The notes: generated by a model from the sequence alone, not told the origin. A stretch of 64,000 bases of DNA from Phyto melanocephala (GCA_941918925.1 OW799237.1:74473126-74537125), one strand, 5' to 3'; positions 24,294 to 38,552 are shown, counted from the first letter of the stretch. Numbers and translations are program-made.

Positions 24294-25551
24294 TTATAAT
24301 TGTAAACGAAATAAAATGTTGCTTGAAGGTTGACAGAAACATTTCATGTGTTTTTTAAGTTATAAACAGAGTACTGATTAGGCAACATTATTCCATATGT
24401 ATTTCTTGAGAATTTTTCACATGGATTTTGGAAAAAGTTCGTATAAAAAATTGTACGGAATACTAGACATAACAGCTAAAAAAGACATTTAAAAAAGTAA
24501 CGCTTGAGGCGCTGATAAATCTTTGGATATACATATATACATATTTTAGTGAGTACAGTGGAAAACAAAACGTAAGTAAATATTCAGTTTTGTTTATCTT
24601 CGTACTTTAAACACTAGTTTTCTGAAAATTAGCTTTTCCCTGAACTAATTTCTATTTAAGTACTCAAAAGCAAATAAAAGCTATTTTCTCAATGCAATGT
24701 TAATGGAAACGGAAGTGTTTGTAGCTTTAGGCAACGTTTCTCTATTATTATTATGAAATGGTAGTAAATTACATATTATTTTGCATCTTTGAAGTTTTGC
24801 TGATTTCTTATAGTTCGGCCGGATTTTCAATTATTTGCTGTTTCAAGAATTTCACATTTTTGTATTTAATTGAATTTTAGAATATATAAAACAAGAAGAT
24901 AAAAGAATATAAGAGATAAAAGAACATTCTTAATAGCCCTTAAACATTAATAGTTAATTTCAAAAATGTACAATTAAGGTTCACTTAAAAATACTTAAGG
25001 ATTTAGTTATTACAATGGATATTGCTGGAATAATTTTCTAAATAAAAAAATATTTTTTTTTTCTAAAATAATATTTATTTATGATACATTTTTGTTATAA
25101 ATTATCAGTTAATTTTTACCAATTTTCATTATTAATAAACACACTTATGTTAAAAGTTGCATCCTTTTGTAAATACCTTTTATCTTCTACTCATCAATAT
25201 ATAATTATTTTTTATTTAAACCAACCTTCTTATAATATATATTCTAATAGAAATTTTTGACTTGAGTAGTTATCCCATTTTAAGAAAATTTCTATACATT
25301 TTCTCACATCAGAAATTTTGTTTAATAATAACTCCAGAATACTAAAATTCACATGTTACAATAATATACAGATGGCCACAAAATACTTTATGTGATGAGA
25401 ACTGTCAAACAGATAGCAGCAAAATATAACTGGTTATGTGTGTGATTTGACAGATCATATAACGAAACAAACAAATAAAAAAATTATCAGCTGGCGCTTC
25501 GAGATTACCTAGTTATTATTGTACCATGATTGCAAACAAACTTTATAAAAA
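24294..25551. other. Non-coding, nothing recognised
   Basis: AT-rich interval with no ORF over 60 codons, no terminal repeats and no structured RNA that I can recognise. Starts directly after the mariner TA and ends at the DINE-1-like copy. Confidence 0.45.
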
Positions 25552-26816
25552 CAAGTAAGAGCACTATTTATTTATTTATTTCCCGGAAATGCGAGATTTA
25601 TTTTTTAAAAAACCGGGATCCCGCAAATAAAAAGTAAATTTATTTTTAATTAAAAAGCATAAAATAGTTTACAATGTAAAACTAAATATAAAAATCAATA
25701 AAGAAACTTGAATTTAAAATATAAATTGAGCAAAAATATTTTTTATTGAAAAAAAATATTATTCTCTAGATACAAGATCAAATATGAGCACAAAAAAAAC
25801 AAAAATACAGGTACTTCAGCTATGAGATCAAAAATTAAATCATTAAAATTCAATTTCATTATAAACACTATAACCATCTACTTTCGAATCGTAGCCACCT
25901 TTTTTATTTCTCGGGAAATCGGAAAGATTAAACAACTCAAATTCCCGGGAAATAACCCAATTTATAGCACAAAATGTATTTGTTTGTTATTAACAGTAAT
26001 CGCTATGCAATAATCTCTTTATACTAAAATATGTATCACTTTCTTTGTATAACTTCGATATGCTAGTAAAACGTTTTTGTAAATTTAGTCTTTTAATGAA
26101 AGTGGGCGTTAAAGTAGGCGTGTTGAAGTTGTTTCTACTAACGAATGCAACTTATATATTTCAATATGGTCTTTTATTTTTCAAAAATCTTTATTCATAG
26201 AGAAATTATATAAGTTTGAGATAAGCAGTTATATGGGAGGTAGCCGTTAAAGTAGGCGTGTCACATTTAGTTTTCGTAAGAACAAAGCATTTGACCAAAA
26301 AGCCATGTTCGAAAAATTTCAGAGTCGTACATACAATTTTGTTGCTTTTATGACGTTTTTGTTTTTAAATATACGGAAAAATACACTGTGCGGTATAAAT
26401 TTTCGTACATTTTGATCGATAACTCCTTTTCTAATGCATAGATTTAGATAATTTTCAGGGAAATATATTGTTTTTACTCAGGAAATATATATTCGAAGTT
26501 TCATGAGGCTACGTTGATGCGTTTGGGCACAATTCCATTTTATTCGATGTTCGAAGGACACGGTTTTTTCGACCTACTCTTGCTTTACGAGCTACAACTC
26601 TCTTCCTAATATTCCGATTTAGCCCGTTTTTAATACCAAACAAACCTTGTCTATAAGAAAGCCCTTAGCTTTTTCGGTGCGACCTCTATCGTGCTTTTAA
26701 CAGACGGACAGACGGATGGACATAGCTAGATCGTCATAAAATCAAACCCCGATTCATAATATATACACTTTATGGGGTCTTAAATGGATATTTCGATTCT
26801 TTTTGGTGGCAGGTAT
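25552..26816 (-). mobile_element. DINE-1-like element (family B), copy 1
   Basis: Begins CAAGTAAGAGCACTAT on the plus strand, but the hairpin after it is lost. It ends ...ACTTTATGGGGTCTTAAATGG, TTTTTGGTGGCAGGTAT, the inverted form of the family's ATACCC end. Internal blocks include GACAGACGGATGGACATAGC and two copies of a GTGGGCGTTAAAGTAGGCGTG-type motif (about 26103 and 26239). It shares long stretches with copy 2 at 52455-54369, for example the segment around TAACAGTAATCGCTATGCAATAATC. Non-autonomous and non-coding. Confidence 0.75.
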
Positions 26817-28400
26817 AATAACAACAATAAGCATACATATGTTTCTTTTTTATTTGGTCAAATATAACTTTTTAAAAAATTTGAAGAAGTTTCGTTAATT
26901 TATTTCCTTTCTAATATTCATTAGTATGTATGTGTATGCAGAACAAGTAAAACTAACTATAACATCAGCGTTATTTTATAATTTTGTTTTGTTGCTAATT
27001 TGTCATGTTTACTCTCAATCGCTACATTAATGTCATTACAGTGTTTTTAGTAAATTTTAAAGGAATGTTAATGCTGAAGTTCGTAAGTACATCAATACTA
27101 TAGTGAAAGCTCCCAAAACCAAAACAGTGACATTAATTTGTTTTGGTTACAAAAGGCGTTCACTTTCCTTTTACATCTTTATAGCTTTTATACCTACAAT
27201 TTTGAAAGAAGTTCGTTGGTCCGTGTTTTAGTCAGAAGCCCATGTTGCATAGTCTTAAACGTGACATAAATATTTTTGATATATTTGGGAATGAATTGTT
27301 ATGGAAACTCAACGCAATTGCAACTTGCCATTCTGAAAAATGTATTTAATTACTGCTGTAATCTTATGATTTATCGAAACTCATTACACAAAAAGTTTTC
27401 GTCCAATTATAGCAGCTTTCACTAAATTTTTTTTTTAGAAAATTTGCTGAACTAAAAATAAAATAATCTAAATGCTAAGTGCATATAATCTCTGTCTTAC
27501 CCGGATGTGAAAAATATAATAAAATACAATGAAAATGGTAACAGAAAATGCAAATCATTTATGTTCTCTCTACGTTTTGTTTGAATATAAAACGAGTATT
27601 TCAATGTTAGCAAATTATTGTATGAATTTAAATGAGGACGATTGGCAATGCGTGGAATTTATGCTTTTGAATATTTAAGATGTTAAAAACAAAACGAACA
27701 TCAAATTGAATTTTAAATGTTTGAATACGAATTTTAGAATTCGTTTTGGACAGTGCACTACGTAGTGAAATTGTCAGCAACAAAAGTCGACCTTTTTTTT
27801 ATTACTTTTGCTGTTGTGGAAAAGCAATACAATTTTACTGTTTTTAAATAAATCTAGCAAAATTATCTCTATTTTTAATATATATTTTCTTAAAGTTTTT
27901 GGTTACATTACGGTTTTAGACTTTCAAGACAATTTTGGTACTTTACTTTAAATAAATTAATGCCAGATGAGTAGAAAAGTGCCCTTAATTTTAAAGTTAG
28001 GTGAAAGTTATGGCAAACATGCTTAAATAGACCAATAAAAAAGAAATTGAACCACACAAAATAATTTAACAAAATTTTAAAACACATTATAGTTTTGGTA
28101 TTAATTAGTAGATAACAAATTTAAAATGCTTGCATTTTTTAATACAAAAAGCTTTGTAAAAGGGGCGTGTGCGAATTGTAAAGAAAATTAATTTAAAAAT
28201 CCTTCAAGGTGCATAGGCGTATATAGAGTGTTTTAAATGGTATAGAACTTTATATATACTAATATTATAAAGAGGAGATGTGTCTTTGTATGTTTGTATA
28301 TTATGAGTTTTCTTCGAAATTTCATATTCAATTTTTATAGTTTTTTAATCACTGCTTTAGATTCTATTCTCACGTACATTCATACCAATTTGCTTAAGGT
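26817..28400. other. Non-coding with one DINE-1-like fragment
   Basis: Mostly unassigned AT-rich sequence. Around 27186-27330, ATACCTACAATTTTGAAAG, GGTCCGTGTTTTAG and ATTTGGGAATGAATTG are a strongly eroded piece of the DINE-1-like family A. No coding region seen. Confidence 0.4.
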
Positions 28401-28419
28401 TCTCAAATACAGTTTAACT

Positions 28420-28720
28420 CAAAATTTAAAGTGGGCGTCGTACTCCCTAAACCAACAGATTTTGCGGTATATCCACATATCGGACTGATCGATTTGGCTT
28501 ATTTGTTCATACAATTTCCTTCAAGCTCAAGTAAGGTTTTTACGGACAGTTTTTCTTACAATTTAAAGTGGACATGGCACCTCCTATACAAAATCAACAG
28601 TTTATCTGGCATATCCAGAAAATGCCAAGGCCGGTTTGGCTATTTTTCTATTTAAAATAACCTTTTTAAATTTTAAAGTGGGCGTGGCATCTTCCATAAA
28701 AAGTCAACGGCAAGACCGAT
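28420..28720 (+). repeat. Three diverged direct repeats with AAAGTGGGCGTGGCA core
   Basis: AATTTAAAGTGGGCGTCGTAC (28421), CAATTTAAAGTGGACATGGC (28559) and AATTTTAAAGTGGGCGTGGC (28669) each continue into a CCTA/CATA-AATCAACAG-like tail. Spacing is about 138 and 110 bp. The same core occurs inside the family B DINE-1-like copies, so this is probably a detached internal block of such an element. The short ORFs across it are not convincing genes. Confidence 0.55.
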
Positions 28721-29184
28721 TGGACTAGTTTTTTTGAATAATCCCTGAAGCGCAAAAAACTAAATTGATAATTAGGTCACAGATAATTTTTAAACTACAC
28801 AGAAAAAAATTATAGTAAAAATTTTGTAAATTAATTCACTAATTGATTTATTTTGAAATTTGAATTACATATATTTTTTATAAATTTAAATAAATTTTTT
28901 TAATGATATTAAATTTTTTGAAGAAACTTTGAGATGTCTGTCAGTTGAAAAAGTATATTGAAAAAAAATGTAAGAAAATCTAGCCAAAAGGCAAAAAAAA
29001 AAAATATTACATAGTAATTACAGCTAAACTTAAAACTACTTACATCAGTAATCAAAAAAAAAAAAAAAATTAGTGGAAAAAATATAAATCATAAAATAAT
29101 TTACTTTTCTAATTCTTTAATTCAATGTAATCCCCCTTCGCTCCCCTGCCGTTATAATAAACTAAATATTAAAGTAAGATAAAA
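28721..29184. other. AT-rich non-coding
   Basis: Low-complexity A/T sequence with A-runs at 28996 and 29055; nothing else recognised. Confidence 0.4.
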
Positions 29185-30059
29185 CAAGTAAGAGCGCTAT
29201 ATTCGGCCGTGCCGAATCTTATATACCCTTCACAACGTGTAGTCATGCAATAACAGTAGTTTGTATCACCATTCATCCCATATGAAATACGTACATACAT
29301 ATAAAAAACATACATATATAAAAACATCCCATTATAAAATTATAAATTTACGTATGTATGTTCAAAAAAAAACCAATTAAAAAAAAAATAACAAAAAATT
29401 AAAAAAAAAAAAAAATAATAAAAAAAAAAAAAAAATTAAAAAAAAAAATGAAAAAGAAGATTAAAAAAAAAATAAAACAAATAAAAACAAGTAAGAGCGC
29501 TATATGTTTTTTTAAATAATTAAAATATATATAATAATTATAAAACAGAAAAAAAATAAAAAAAAATATTTAAAAAAAAAAATAAAAAAAAAATAGTAAA
29601 ATTATAAATCATATATTAAATAATAAATAAAAAAAAAAATAAAAAAAAATTTTTTTGGCTCAGCTGGGATTCGATGCCACGTTTTCTGTAACCATTATAC
29701 ACGTTTGTATGTATGTATGTTGTTGTTGTAATGTTGTTTTTGTGAAAAAAACGAGGTGGTCGTGGGTTTTTGCTCATATCTCAGTTGTTTATGTACCGAT
29801 GTTTCTGATTTTCAATACCGATATACTGCTAAATATTTCTGATATTTTAATACCAAGCAATGACGGGGAGCTTCAAAAAGTTGATTTCAACATACACAAA
29901 AACAGACGGTCATACGGACAGACTGACAGAGCTTAATCTACTCCCCTATTCATAAGTTTTCAGAAAATAAATACTTTATGGGGTCGCAAATGAAAATTGT
30001 AGAAATTTCACACGGAATGACAAACCTATATATACCCTTTTTCACTGTGTGAAGGGTAT
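29185..30059 (-). mobile_element. DINE-1-like element (family A), copy 2
   Basis: Begins CAAGTAAGAGCGCTATATTC with the hairpin ATTCGGC-CGT-GCCGAAT, and ends TATACCCTTTTTCACTGTGT followed by GAAGGGTAT, a second stem (ACCCTT/AAGGGT). In between are the A-rich variable region (29350-29650), the block TTGGCTCAGCTGGGATTCGA, and the TATGGGGTCGCAAATGAAAATTG block. A partial repeat of its own end (AACAAGTAAGAGCGCTATAT) recurs at 29488 inside the A-rich region. No coding capacity; the 93-codon ORF across 29655-29936 is incidental. Confidence 0.85.
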
Positions 30060-32072
30060 AAAAATTAACAAAAACATGGTCCAACAACAGCAGCCAACCC
30101 TATAAATTCGATAAATAATTAAATAATTTACCACGATAAACATTTACTGAGAGCGAGAAGTTTTTCAAGTTAGTAGGTAAATTATTGAAACATCGAGCAA
30201 TACGAACGAGAAATGGCACTTCAAAAACGTGGTATGATATTTAAGGAATGATAATTTGTATATTTCTAATTGATCGCGAAAAAATTTAAGTCTTACAAAG
30301 TGCTGAGGGAATAACATTTTTCATAAAGCCAGAATAAATTCAGATTCCTGAATGCCAAAAATTTTTTTGGCGTAGAATACGTCTTACCTTACGGTATAGG
30401 GAGTCAAGTCAGATTGTTATTGTTGTTATCTTTATTTCATTGAAATAACTTTTTTTAAATTTTTTTTGTAGGTAAATGAAGATGTTATCTTTCGTTTGAT
30501 ATACATTTCATATTGGTTGATATCTTCCTAATATTTAAATTTCTCAAATGAAAATTGTTTAAACACACACACTCAAACATATGTGTGGTGTTTGGTTGAG
30601 TGTTTGAGTTTGTAGCGTGAACACAAACTATGCTGCAGTTTCAGTGTGGACACAAAACTTCGGCTGTTATTTTGATTGATGAAATATTAAAATTTCGCAT
30701 ATTTACTTAGTATTTAAGTGAAATAAAATGTTAAATGTGAATTTGAATTTAACATGGATATATAATTATAAAAAATATATGAAAAAATTAATTCATACAT
30801 TTTTATGTTAAATTAAAGTGATGTCAAGTAAGCAAAATAACAAAGCTGTTTTCTGTGTTATCGGATGGCGTATTCTACGTTAAACTTAATGGTCGTGTCT
30901 CTGACACAGCCTGCAGGGACAGTCCTGTCGGCTGTTTTAATTTAACTGAACAATAATGTTAAAATTCGTTTGAGTTTTAATAAATTTGTAGAACTTGTAC
31001 CAGAAACGACCTCCAGTCCATATAAGACAATAGGGATTAATAATGCATGAGCTAATCTCTCTCTAACATATAATCAATCTACGTAAAATACCAAACATTT
31101 TTTCCTGCACCAAAATGAGAAGAAAATACTTATCTATAATCAATAATAACACCTAAAATTTTAAATTTTTCAACAATCTCAATTTAATTCATTTTAAAGC
31201 AAAGATTTGATCCTAATGAAAGTAATAAAGCACTTTAAATTGATTGCAGATGAGACTGCAGTCAATATTCCGACATATTCTGATAGCTGCTAACTTTAAT
31301 ATGTTTGTAAATATTTAAATTCTTTCCCTCGTTAGATCAAAATTTTTTAAGTTCCTCGATCTAGGATGTATGTTAAGAATATGTTAAGAATATGTTTGAT
31401 GTATGTTAAGAATATGTTAAAAATAAATATATATATAAAAAATTGTCTATATCTTTTTCGGGTTATTTTAATATTTAAATAAAATAAATACTTTAATTAA
31501 ATTAATCCCATATTTCAATCATAGGAGTGATTAATTTGATTTAAATAATTTTTTCAAAATTCTAGGAATTTTAATTATTTTTTCAATTCTGTTTTTATTA
31601 ATATTTTTTCAATATAATTTTAATTAAAATATTAATTTTCATTTAATTAATGGTATTATTTTGATGACTAAAGCATTCATTAATTTTCATTAATAGTAAT
31701 TTTGTAATTGAAATTCATACTTATTTTTTTCTATGTATAGTACGTTAGGTATAAGAGAATTCTGTATAAGCGACAAGCGACTGTTTGATTTGTATGGAAT
31801 ACTCACATCATATGAAAACCAAATATCCCTAAGAAACTTACCTTTTCTATATAATAGTACGTAGAAAGATAAATTTATTGATCTATCAAGGCAGGCCAGG
31901 TCTGCTAGTTTACAAATAAAACACAAAAATAAAATGAATACAATTTTGGCATTTTTAGCTCGCCAATTTTATGGCGTTTAATATTTAAAAATAATATCTG
32001 GCATATGGGCTCAACGACTGCGCCTTATGACAGCGGTCCAATTTTACAGTACTTTTTTAAACATAGCCGATT
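30060..32072. other. Non-coding; one weak inverted-repeat candidate
   Basis: CGTAGAATACG at 30372 and its complement CGTATTCTACG at 30868 bracket about 510 bp that might be an old MITE, but similarity falls off after 11 bp and no target duplication is clear. A hairpin-prone stretch of ACTCAAAC and GTTTGAGT lies near 30567-30611. TATGTTAAGAA is repeated four times at 31369-31419. Nothing coding recognised. Confidence 0.35.
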
Positions 32073-32651
32073 TTGTATTTTTAAAGTATTACATTTGAAC
32101 TGTTTTTAATTTGTATTATATCTTTATATTAGGCTATAAGTTCTATGTGATAATGACAGAATATCTAGGAAAAGTTAGTTATCCGATACTAGCTGAGTGG
32201 AATGCATTTTCAAAACCACCTACGGTTTCATCATCAGCACTCTTTTGACCAGAACTACAAATGTTATTTGTAAATATCAACTATTTAACTCAGTATTTTA
32301 TTGAAAATTGAAACATAGAATTATTTGTTCTAATTGATTTATGTCTTTCATATAACATTGAGTTAGTACGAAATTTACCAACATCTGTTTTTCCTGTATT
32401 CTTTTTGCACGTCATTACCACAAGTAATTAATGGTTGCCTTTAACTACAGATCCACAGATGTCGCTAAAGCAATTTTTGCAATTATGCAGTTGCATTATA
32501 AGTCACATGTATTCTAAACAAGATGGTATTAGTTGAACAATGTTTTTATTTTTACACCAAGCCCAGTGTTTGTTGTATTTTTAAAGTATTACATTTGAAC
32601 TGTTTTTAATTTGTATTATATCTTTATATTAGGCTATAAGTTCTATGTGAT
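32073..32651 (+). repeat. Exact 79-bp direct repeat, 500 bp apart
   Basis: 32073-32151 and 32573-32651 are identical over 79 bp (TTGTATTTTTAAAGTATTAC ... TTCTATGTGAT) at an offset of exactly 500. The 421 bp between them has no ORF or matching ends. The pair could be two short LTR-like ends, a recent local duplication, or a target repeat. The first and last bases are not TG...CA, which argues against an LTR. Confidence 0.8.
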
Positions 32652-32884
32652 TTTATTTCGTCAATAGTGTGTCGACTTATTGTATTTAAAATAATCAATC
32701 TTTGCCGGCTTATTATCATACATAGATCAGAGATTTGTAAAAGTAGTCCAAAAGCACAGAAATTTGACCGCAACAGTATTATGAAAAATTTTCTTAAAGT
32801 TTATCATTGCAAAGATGAAAATGGGAGTCATATTGGTGATATTATTTTTCATACTCAGTGTAAGAATAAAATCCATTTCGTATA

Positions 32885-33242
32885 TGTGACAGCGCATAGA
32901 GAAATGGACCTAAGGATAAAAACAGGTTTTGTTCAGGAGAGCCATTTTAAAGATTAAATGATTTTTCTATTTTTTTAAATTGTTCATAAGGAAAAAAATT
33001 AATTTTTTGTAGTTTCGTAAAATCAAGTTATTTTGTTAATTTAGTAGGAGAAAAAATTAAAATAAATAAATTTTATCGTTAGGTCCCTTTCTATTTGCGC
33101 TTAGAATTGTCGACTTCACTTTTATAAAACCCGCATATTTCTGGGAGGGAACAATTTTGGGGCATAGGATCGGTCTCATAAAAAAAAAAAAGTGAAAATT
33201 GTTTTTTTTACCCTTAGGTCCCTTTCTCTATGCGCTGTCACA
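32885..33242 (-). mobile_element. 377-bp MITE family, copy 2
   Basis: Inverted relative to the copy at 19836. Left end TGTGACAGCGCATAGAGAAA, right end CTATGCGCTGTCACA. The interior matches copy 1 in reverse order (GGTTTTGTTCAGGAGAGCC; GTCGACTTCACTTTTATAAA). The internal third motif copy is also kept (GGTCCCTTTCTATTTGCGC, 33082). Length 358 bp because of small deletions. Flanked by TA. A 96-codon ORF overlapping its left end is not conserved between the two copies. Confidence 0.87.
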
Positions 33243-35252
33243 TATTTTATTATCTGAAAAAAAAAATATAAGAGAAAAGTTATTAAGTTACAACTAATGC
33301 TGACTTTTTCCTCACTCTGTACATTAAAGTATTCATGCTAAACAAGAATTAATAATAATCATATGCACCACTGGTTTTTAACTGCCTTTTAATCTAAATT
33401 CTTATAAAATTTATATAAATTGCTTGCTTCTTCCAGTACATTTGCATAATTTCTTGACAAAAGTAATTGAAAATAATAAAAAAAAAATATGCTAACAAAT
33501 TAATATTAAAGTAGATTTGTAAGTCGCTAAGCTATATTTAAAAATTAATATAAGTTTTGCTACTTATTCTACGAAATCAGTATACTTTTAGCGCTTTCCC
33601 TTTTGTACGTTTGCCTTGACAAGCATTACTTCAGATAGACGTCATTAAAACATGAAAAGAAGAAAACAAGTTAATTAAAAAACAACAAAAATAAAATTTA
33701 ATGTTTAGTTATGTGTTTGTATATAGAAAATTGTTGAAGGTAAAAGAAACTTTAAGTAGAATAAAAATTTTAACAACAACCGATGACCAGCTTTCGAGAA
33801 CATAATCAAGATAATTTTAATGGAGCTGTTGTACATCACAGAAGAGCAGAAACATAAAATTATTCTTGTCTTTATCTACTTAATAAAAATATTTTTTTTT
33901 TAACTTAAAAACAACAAAATTGTGCATCCTTTTATCTACTCGCTTTTAACTTTAGAGTATTTTAATATTCAGCTTCCTTCAACTTGACACTATTTTTCAT
34001 TGTTTCTCATTCACGTACAAGATGCATTTAAACGTGTTTCTTTTCATAGTGAATGGTTTTTACTGTAACTACTACTAGCTTTTCCCCAAGGGGTGTTTGA
34101 AAAAAATGTAGATTGTATGCTGTTAGCATTTCTGCGGATTTTCATTAACAATGATGACAGACGAAAATTTTTAATGTTGCCAATTGCTATTTTCTTGTTA
34201 TTCCTTTACTTTCTACAAAAAAAAAAAAAAAAAAAAGTTAAAAACAATAACTGCACTTACAAATAATTGCTGACCAAAGGTCATAACATTTAAAACATAA
34301 AGCAAAGTGAAGATAAATATTGTACACTCTGCAATGTTGAATCACAAAATGCAAGAAATAGTCTTTCATCTGCCACGTGATCAAGTGTCCAGCCACGAAC
34401 AAAACGGCTTTATTAACTACATAATTTTCCAGTGTCATCATTACTTCTGGCGTACAGTGGGAATGATAATAAATGTTCTTTGTTATCTTGATGAATACGT
34501 AAATAACACTTCTTGCAAATGCCGTGCTGAACAAAATTATGAAAATAGTAAGAAATAAAATGAAAAAAATATATAAAATTTACAAATGACATTTAAGTTA
34601 TTAAAGAATAAAAAAATCACATTTAAAAGATATGTCATCTGTACTACATACTGTTAAGTTATGACTTCAAAACCATTAAAGTAAAAGCGGAAGGTCGGAT
34701 GTAGTCACTTGTCGGCTTTGTATCATGCAGTATGAAAACGCACAGCATTTTTCTAGCAACTGTCTGTCACTAACACAGAAAAAACACACAAATTTCAATT
34801 ACAAAATTAATACTATTAATTAAAATTTTATTTGATTTTGATCCAAATATCAAAATGATACAATTTATTAAACGAAAATTTATATTTTTAATTAAAAATA
34901 TACTGCGAATTATATCAATTAAAACAGTATTAAAAAATTAATAAAAATTTATAGAATTATCATTATAAATAAAATAAACCGAAAAGAAACTAGAACACTT
35001 TTTTATATATTTATATTTAACTAGCGAACCCCCTGCACACTTCGCGGTGCAAAAAAGAAAATAAAAAAATAATTTCGAATTCATTTACTTAAATCAAATA
35101 TTTCGAAATGAATGCAGTGTTCACTAAAATGGTTATAACTCATTAACCAATACACATACTGATACCCTTTATACATCGGTTCACGCATTCCAGACAACAT
35201 CAATTACTAACATAATGCGACTTATTTTTATTTATATAGATATATACTTAAC
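33243..35252. other. Non-coding; small LINE-like tail motif
   Basis: Mostly AT-rich with a poly(A) tract at 34217-34236. Two overlapping ORFs on opposite strands (34238-34534 minus, 34307-34558 plus) have no recognisable motif and are not called as genes. ACTAGCGAACCCCCTGCACAC (about 35022) up to TATTTATATAGATATATA resembles the widely scattered insect repeat that reads CTAGCTGACCCGGC... in better copies; origin uncertain. Confidence 0.35.
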
Positions 35253-36446
35253 ATACCAAAAAATGGAGTGGAGTATATTCCTTTTGTCATACTCTTTTTA
35301 TATCCCATAAGGTATACATATATTTTCTGAGTCCTGGTTTCATTTTAGGTCTAGATATGTCCGTCCATCTGTCTGTCTGTTGAAAGCACGTAGAGCTCGA
35401 ACCGAAATAGATAGGGGGATAAATTTTGCCAGATTCATTCTCATACACAAGTTTTATTTTATATTAAAAATGGGCTAAATCCGTGTATTAGGAATACAGT
35501 TCTAGCTCGTAATGCAAGTGTAGGTCAAAAAGACCAAATCCTTCCTACATCGAATAAAATGCGACTGTGTCTAAACGCATTGATGTAGAGCAATAAAATT
35601 TCAAAAGTATATTTCCTGAGTAGAAAAAATCTTTTCGGATAATTGCTCAAATCTATTCATTACGATAGGAGTAATAGATCAAAATGTGCAAGAGTTTATA
35701 TAACACAGTGTTTTTTTTTTTTTTGTATATTTGAAACGTAATAAAACTGACAAAATTATTTTCAGAACGATCCTGAATTGTTGCAAACATTGCTTCTTGC
35801 TCATAAGACTTATAATAACGAATAATTACGGTCGCACGCCCACTCTAACGCCGACCTTAGATATAAAACTTTTTCTCAATTTTATATTTTTATTATTATT
35901 ATTATTATTATTATGGACTAAAATTACAAAAAGAAAAGAAATCTAGAAAGGATTATCTAAGTGAAATTCAAAAAAAAACTGATATTATTCAGAAAGTGGG
36001 AAGAGCCATGCCCACACAAAAACTAATTTTATTTTATCTTATCTGTAAAATTCTGCTCTTTCGTAACCGTAAAAATACAACAATTCTAACTAAATTTACG
36101 ACAATACTTTAATAGAAAATCGAAGTTACACAAAGAAAATGATACATCGTCGTTGCTCTAACAAATTTATTTATGTATGTGTTTTTTATTGAGTTTTCAG
36201 GAGAGTAAAAAACGCATTCTATATTGTTACTTTACAGTATAAAGCTTACACATACTGCTTATTTCTGAACCAATCAAGATATACTTAAACGGTTTGGTGA
36301 ATTTCAAAACTGTCACATAACCGATTCCATCAGAGCAGCGACGACATATTTTAATATAAATAGAATATTCCATAGCGATTACTGTTTATAACAAAATAAT
36401 AAATTTTGTGCTAGTAAAGTATACAAAATTAGCGGTGGGTATCAAA
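35253..36446 (+). mobile_element. DINE-1-like element (family B), copy 3, eroded
   Basis: Opens ATACCAAAAAATGGAGTGG, followed by a GTCCGTCCATCTGTCTGTC block. The blocks that follow match the reverse complement of copy 1, for example CACATTTTGATC near 35683 and AGCGATTACTGTTTATAAC near 36374. The end GCGGTGGGTAT (36436-36446) is the inner ACCCACCAC block of family B; the terminal hairpin and CTTACTTG are missing. Much more diverged than copies 1 and 2. Confidence 0.6.
35888..35914 (+). repeat. (ATT)n microsatellite
   Basis: About nine ATT units inside the family B copy. Confidence 0.9.
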
Positions 36447-37738
36447 AAACTGACAGAATCTCTAAGTCTTTCGATAAAATTTAATATCAATTAAAAAAGT
36501 TATTTAAGTTTATTAAAAATATAATTCGAAATTAAGAATAACTTAATTAGTCAATTAATGAATACATTTTTAACTTTAACTTTTCTGTGTAAGGGAATAA
36601 ATTTTACCTTGTATTAATTCAAGCTTCATATGAGGTGTAGTGTAGTGATATGTGATATATATGATTTCTTGAAATTTACCTACCATAGTTGTTTGGTCAA
36701 TATAATACAACTTAACGCTGATGTTTTAGTTTTATTTTTTAAGTTATTGGTAGTGTTTTATATCTTCTAATGCAGTGTAGTTGCTTATCCGATCAAATAT
36801 ATGTTTACCAGGTTAAAAGACAGTTTGTTAGTTCAAATAACTCTTTGTGTTCCACCGCACTATAAATGTCAAATTAATTTCTTAATTCTTTAACTCTGAT
36901 CCACCGTACACTTGACTTACTGCCAACACGTTTCATTGCAAACACCGTGGTTGATTTTTTAGTAACTCTTATATCCTTCATTCTGCACCGAATGTTGCTG
37001 AATGAATGAGAAATTTTTCCCAGTAGTTTGTGTGCAAGTGTGGCAGTGTGGAAAAAATAAAGGCAACAAAGGAGAAAAATATTGCACTATAATATGCAGA
37101 CAATTAAAAGCACTTGGCCACTCTCAAAAACATCATCATTCTCATCATCGTTAAACAATTCAAACGACACTTAACACATACTCATTCCCTGCGGGCAATT
37201 GGTGTCACATGTTTTACAGTTACTTATGAGTCCCATAACTTGTGAACGTTGACTAAAGTTCTTTACCAGTTTAAAGGGAATTAATATATGGAAATCTATT
37301 AACGCAATATTTCGAAAACAAAGAACCATAACAAAATAATATTATTGTTTTATTAAACTCGCGATATGCATGAAAATGTTGTAACATTACTGTTACGTTT
37401 ATAAGTTTTGCGTATTTTGATGGAATGGGTTTAATTAAGCGAAATTTCTATCTTGTTTAAGTCTGTGCGAAAAATTAAGTAATTATGTCTTGGTACTCTA
37501 AAAAATTGCCATAAACTAAAAATGCAACAGATATAATCTTAAGCATCAAATTATAATTCTTTCAAGTTTTAAGGTTAAGCTAAAGTTATATAACTGATAC
37601 CTGTGGTGCCATGCTAAAGCAAAAAGTCGCTTGCGATTTATACCAACAGTGGGATTCACTATCTTTTAACGATCTGACAATTGTTAAATTTATCGACACT
37701 TATTGTTGTTTGGACAAACGATTATGCGATTCACTAAA
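36447..37738. other. Non-coding, nothing recognised
   Basis: AT-rich with a slightly more complex stretch at 36890-37260. No ORF above 60 codons outside the microsatellite-driven ones and no repeat termini. Confidence 0.4.
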
Positions 37739-38538
<800 letters not shown>

Positions 38539-38552
38539 AATAATAATAATAT

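Noticed and set aside
30370..30882. Possible MITE with CGTAGAATACG inverted ends
   Set aside because: Only 11 matching terminal bases and no clear target duplication.
32152..32572. LTR retrotransposon bounded by the 79-bp repeats
   Set aside because: No TG...CA ends, primer-binding site, polypurine tract or coding sequence in 421 bp.
34238..34558. Overlapping ORFs of 98 (minus) and 83 (plus) codons
   Set aside because: No recognisable motif on either strand. A GTAAGT follows the minus frame, so an exon is possible, but I cannot support it.
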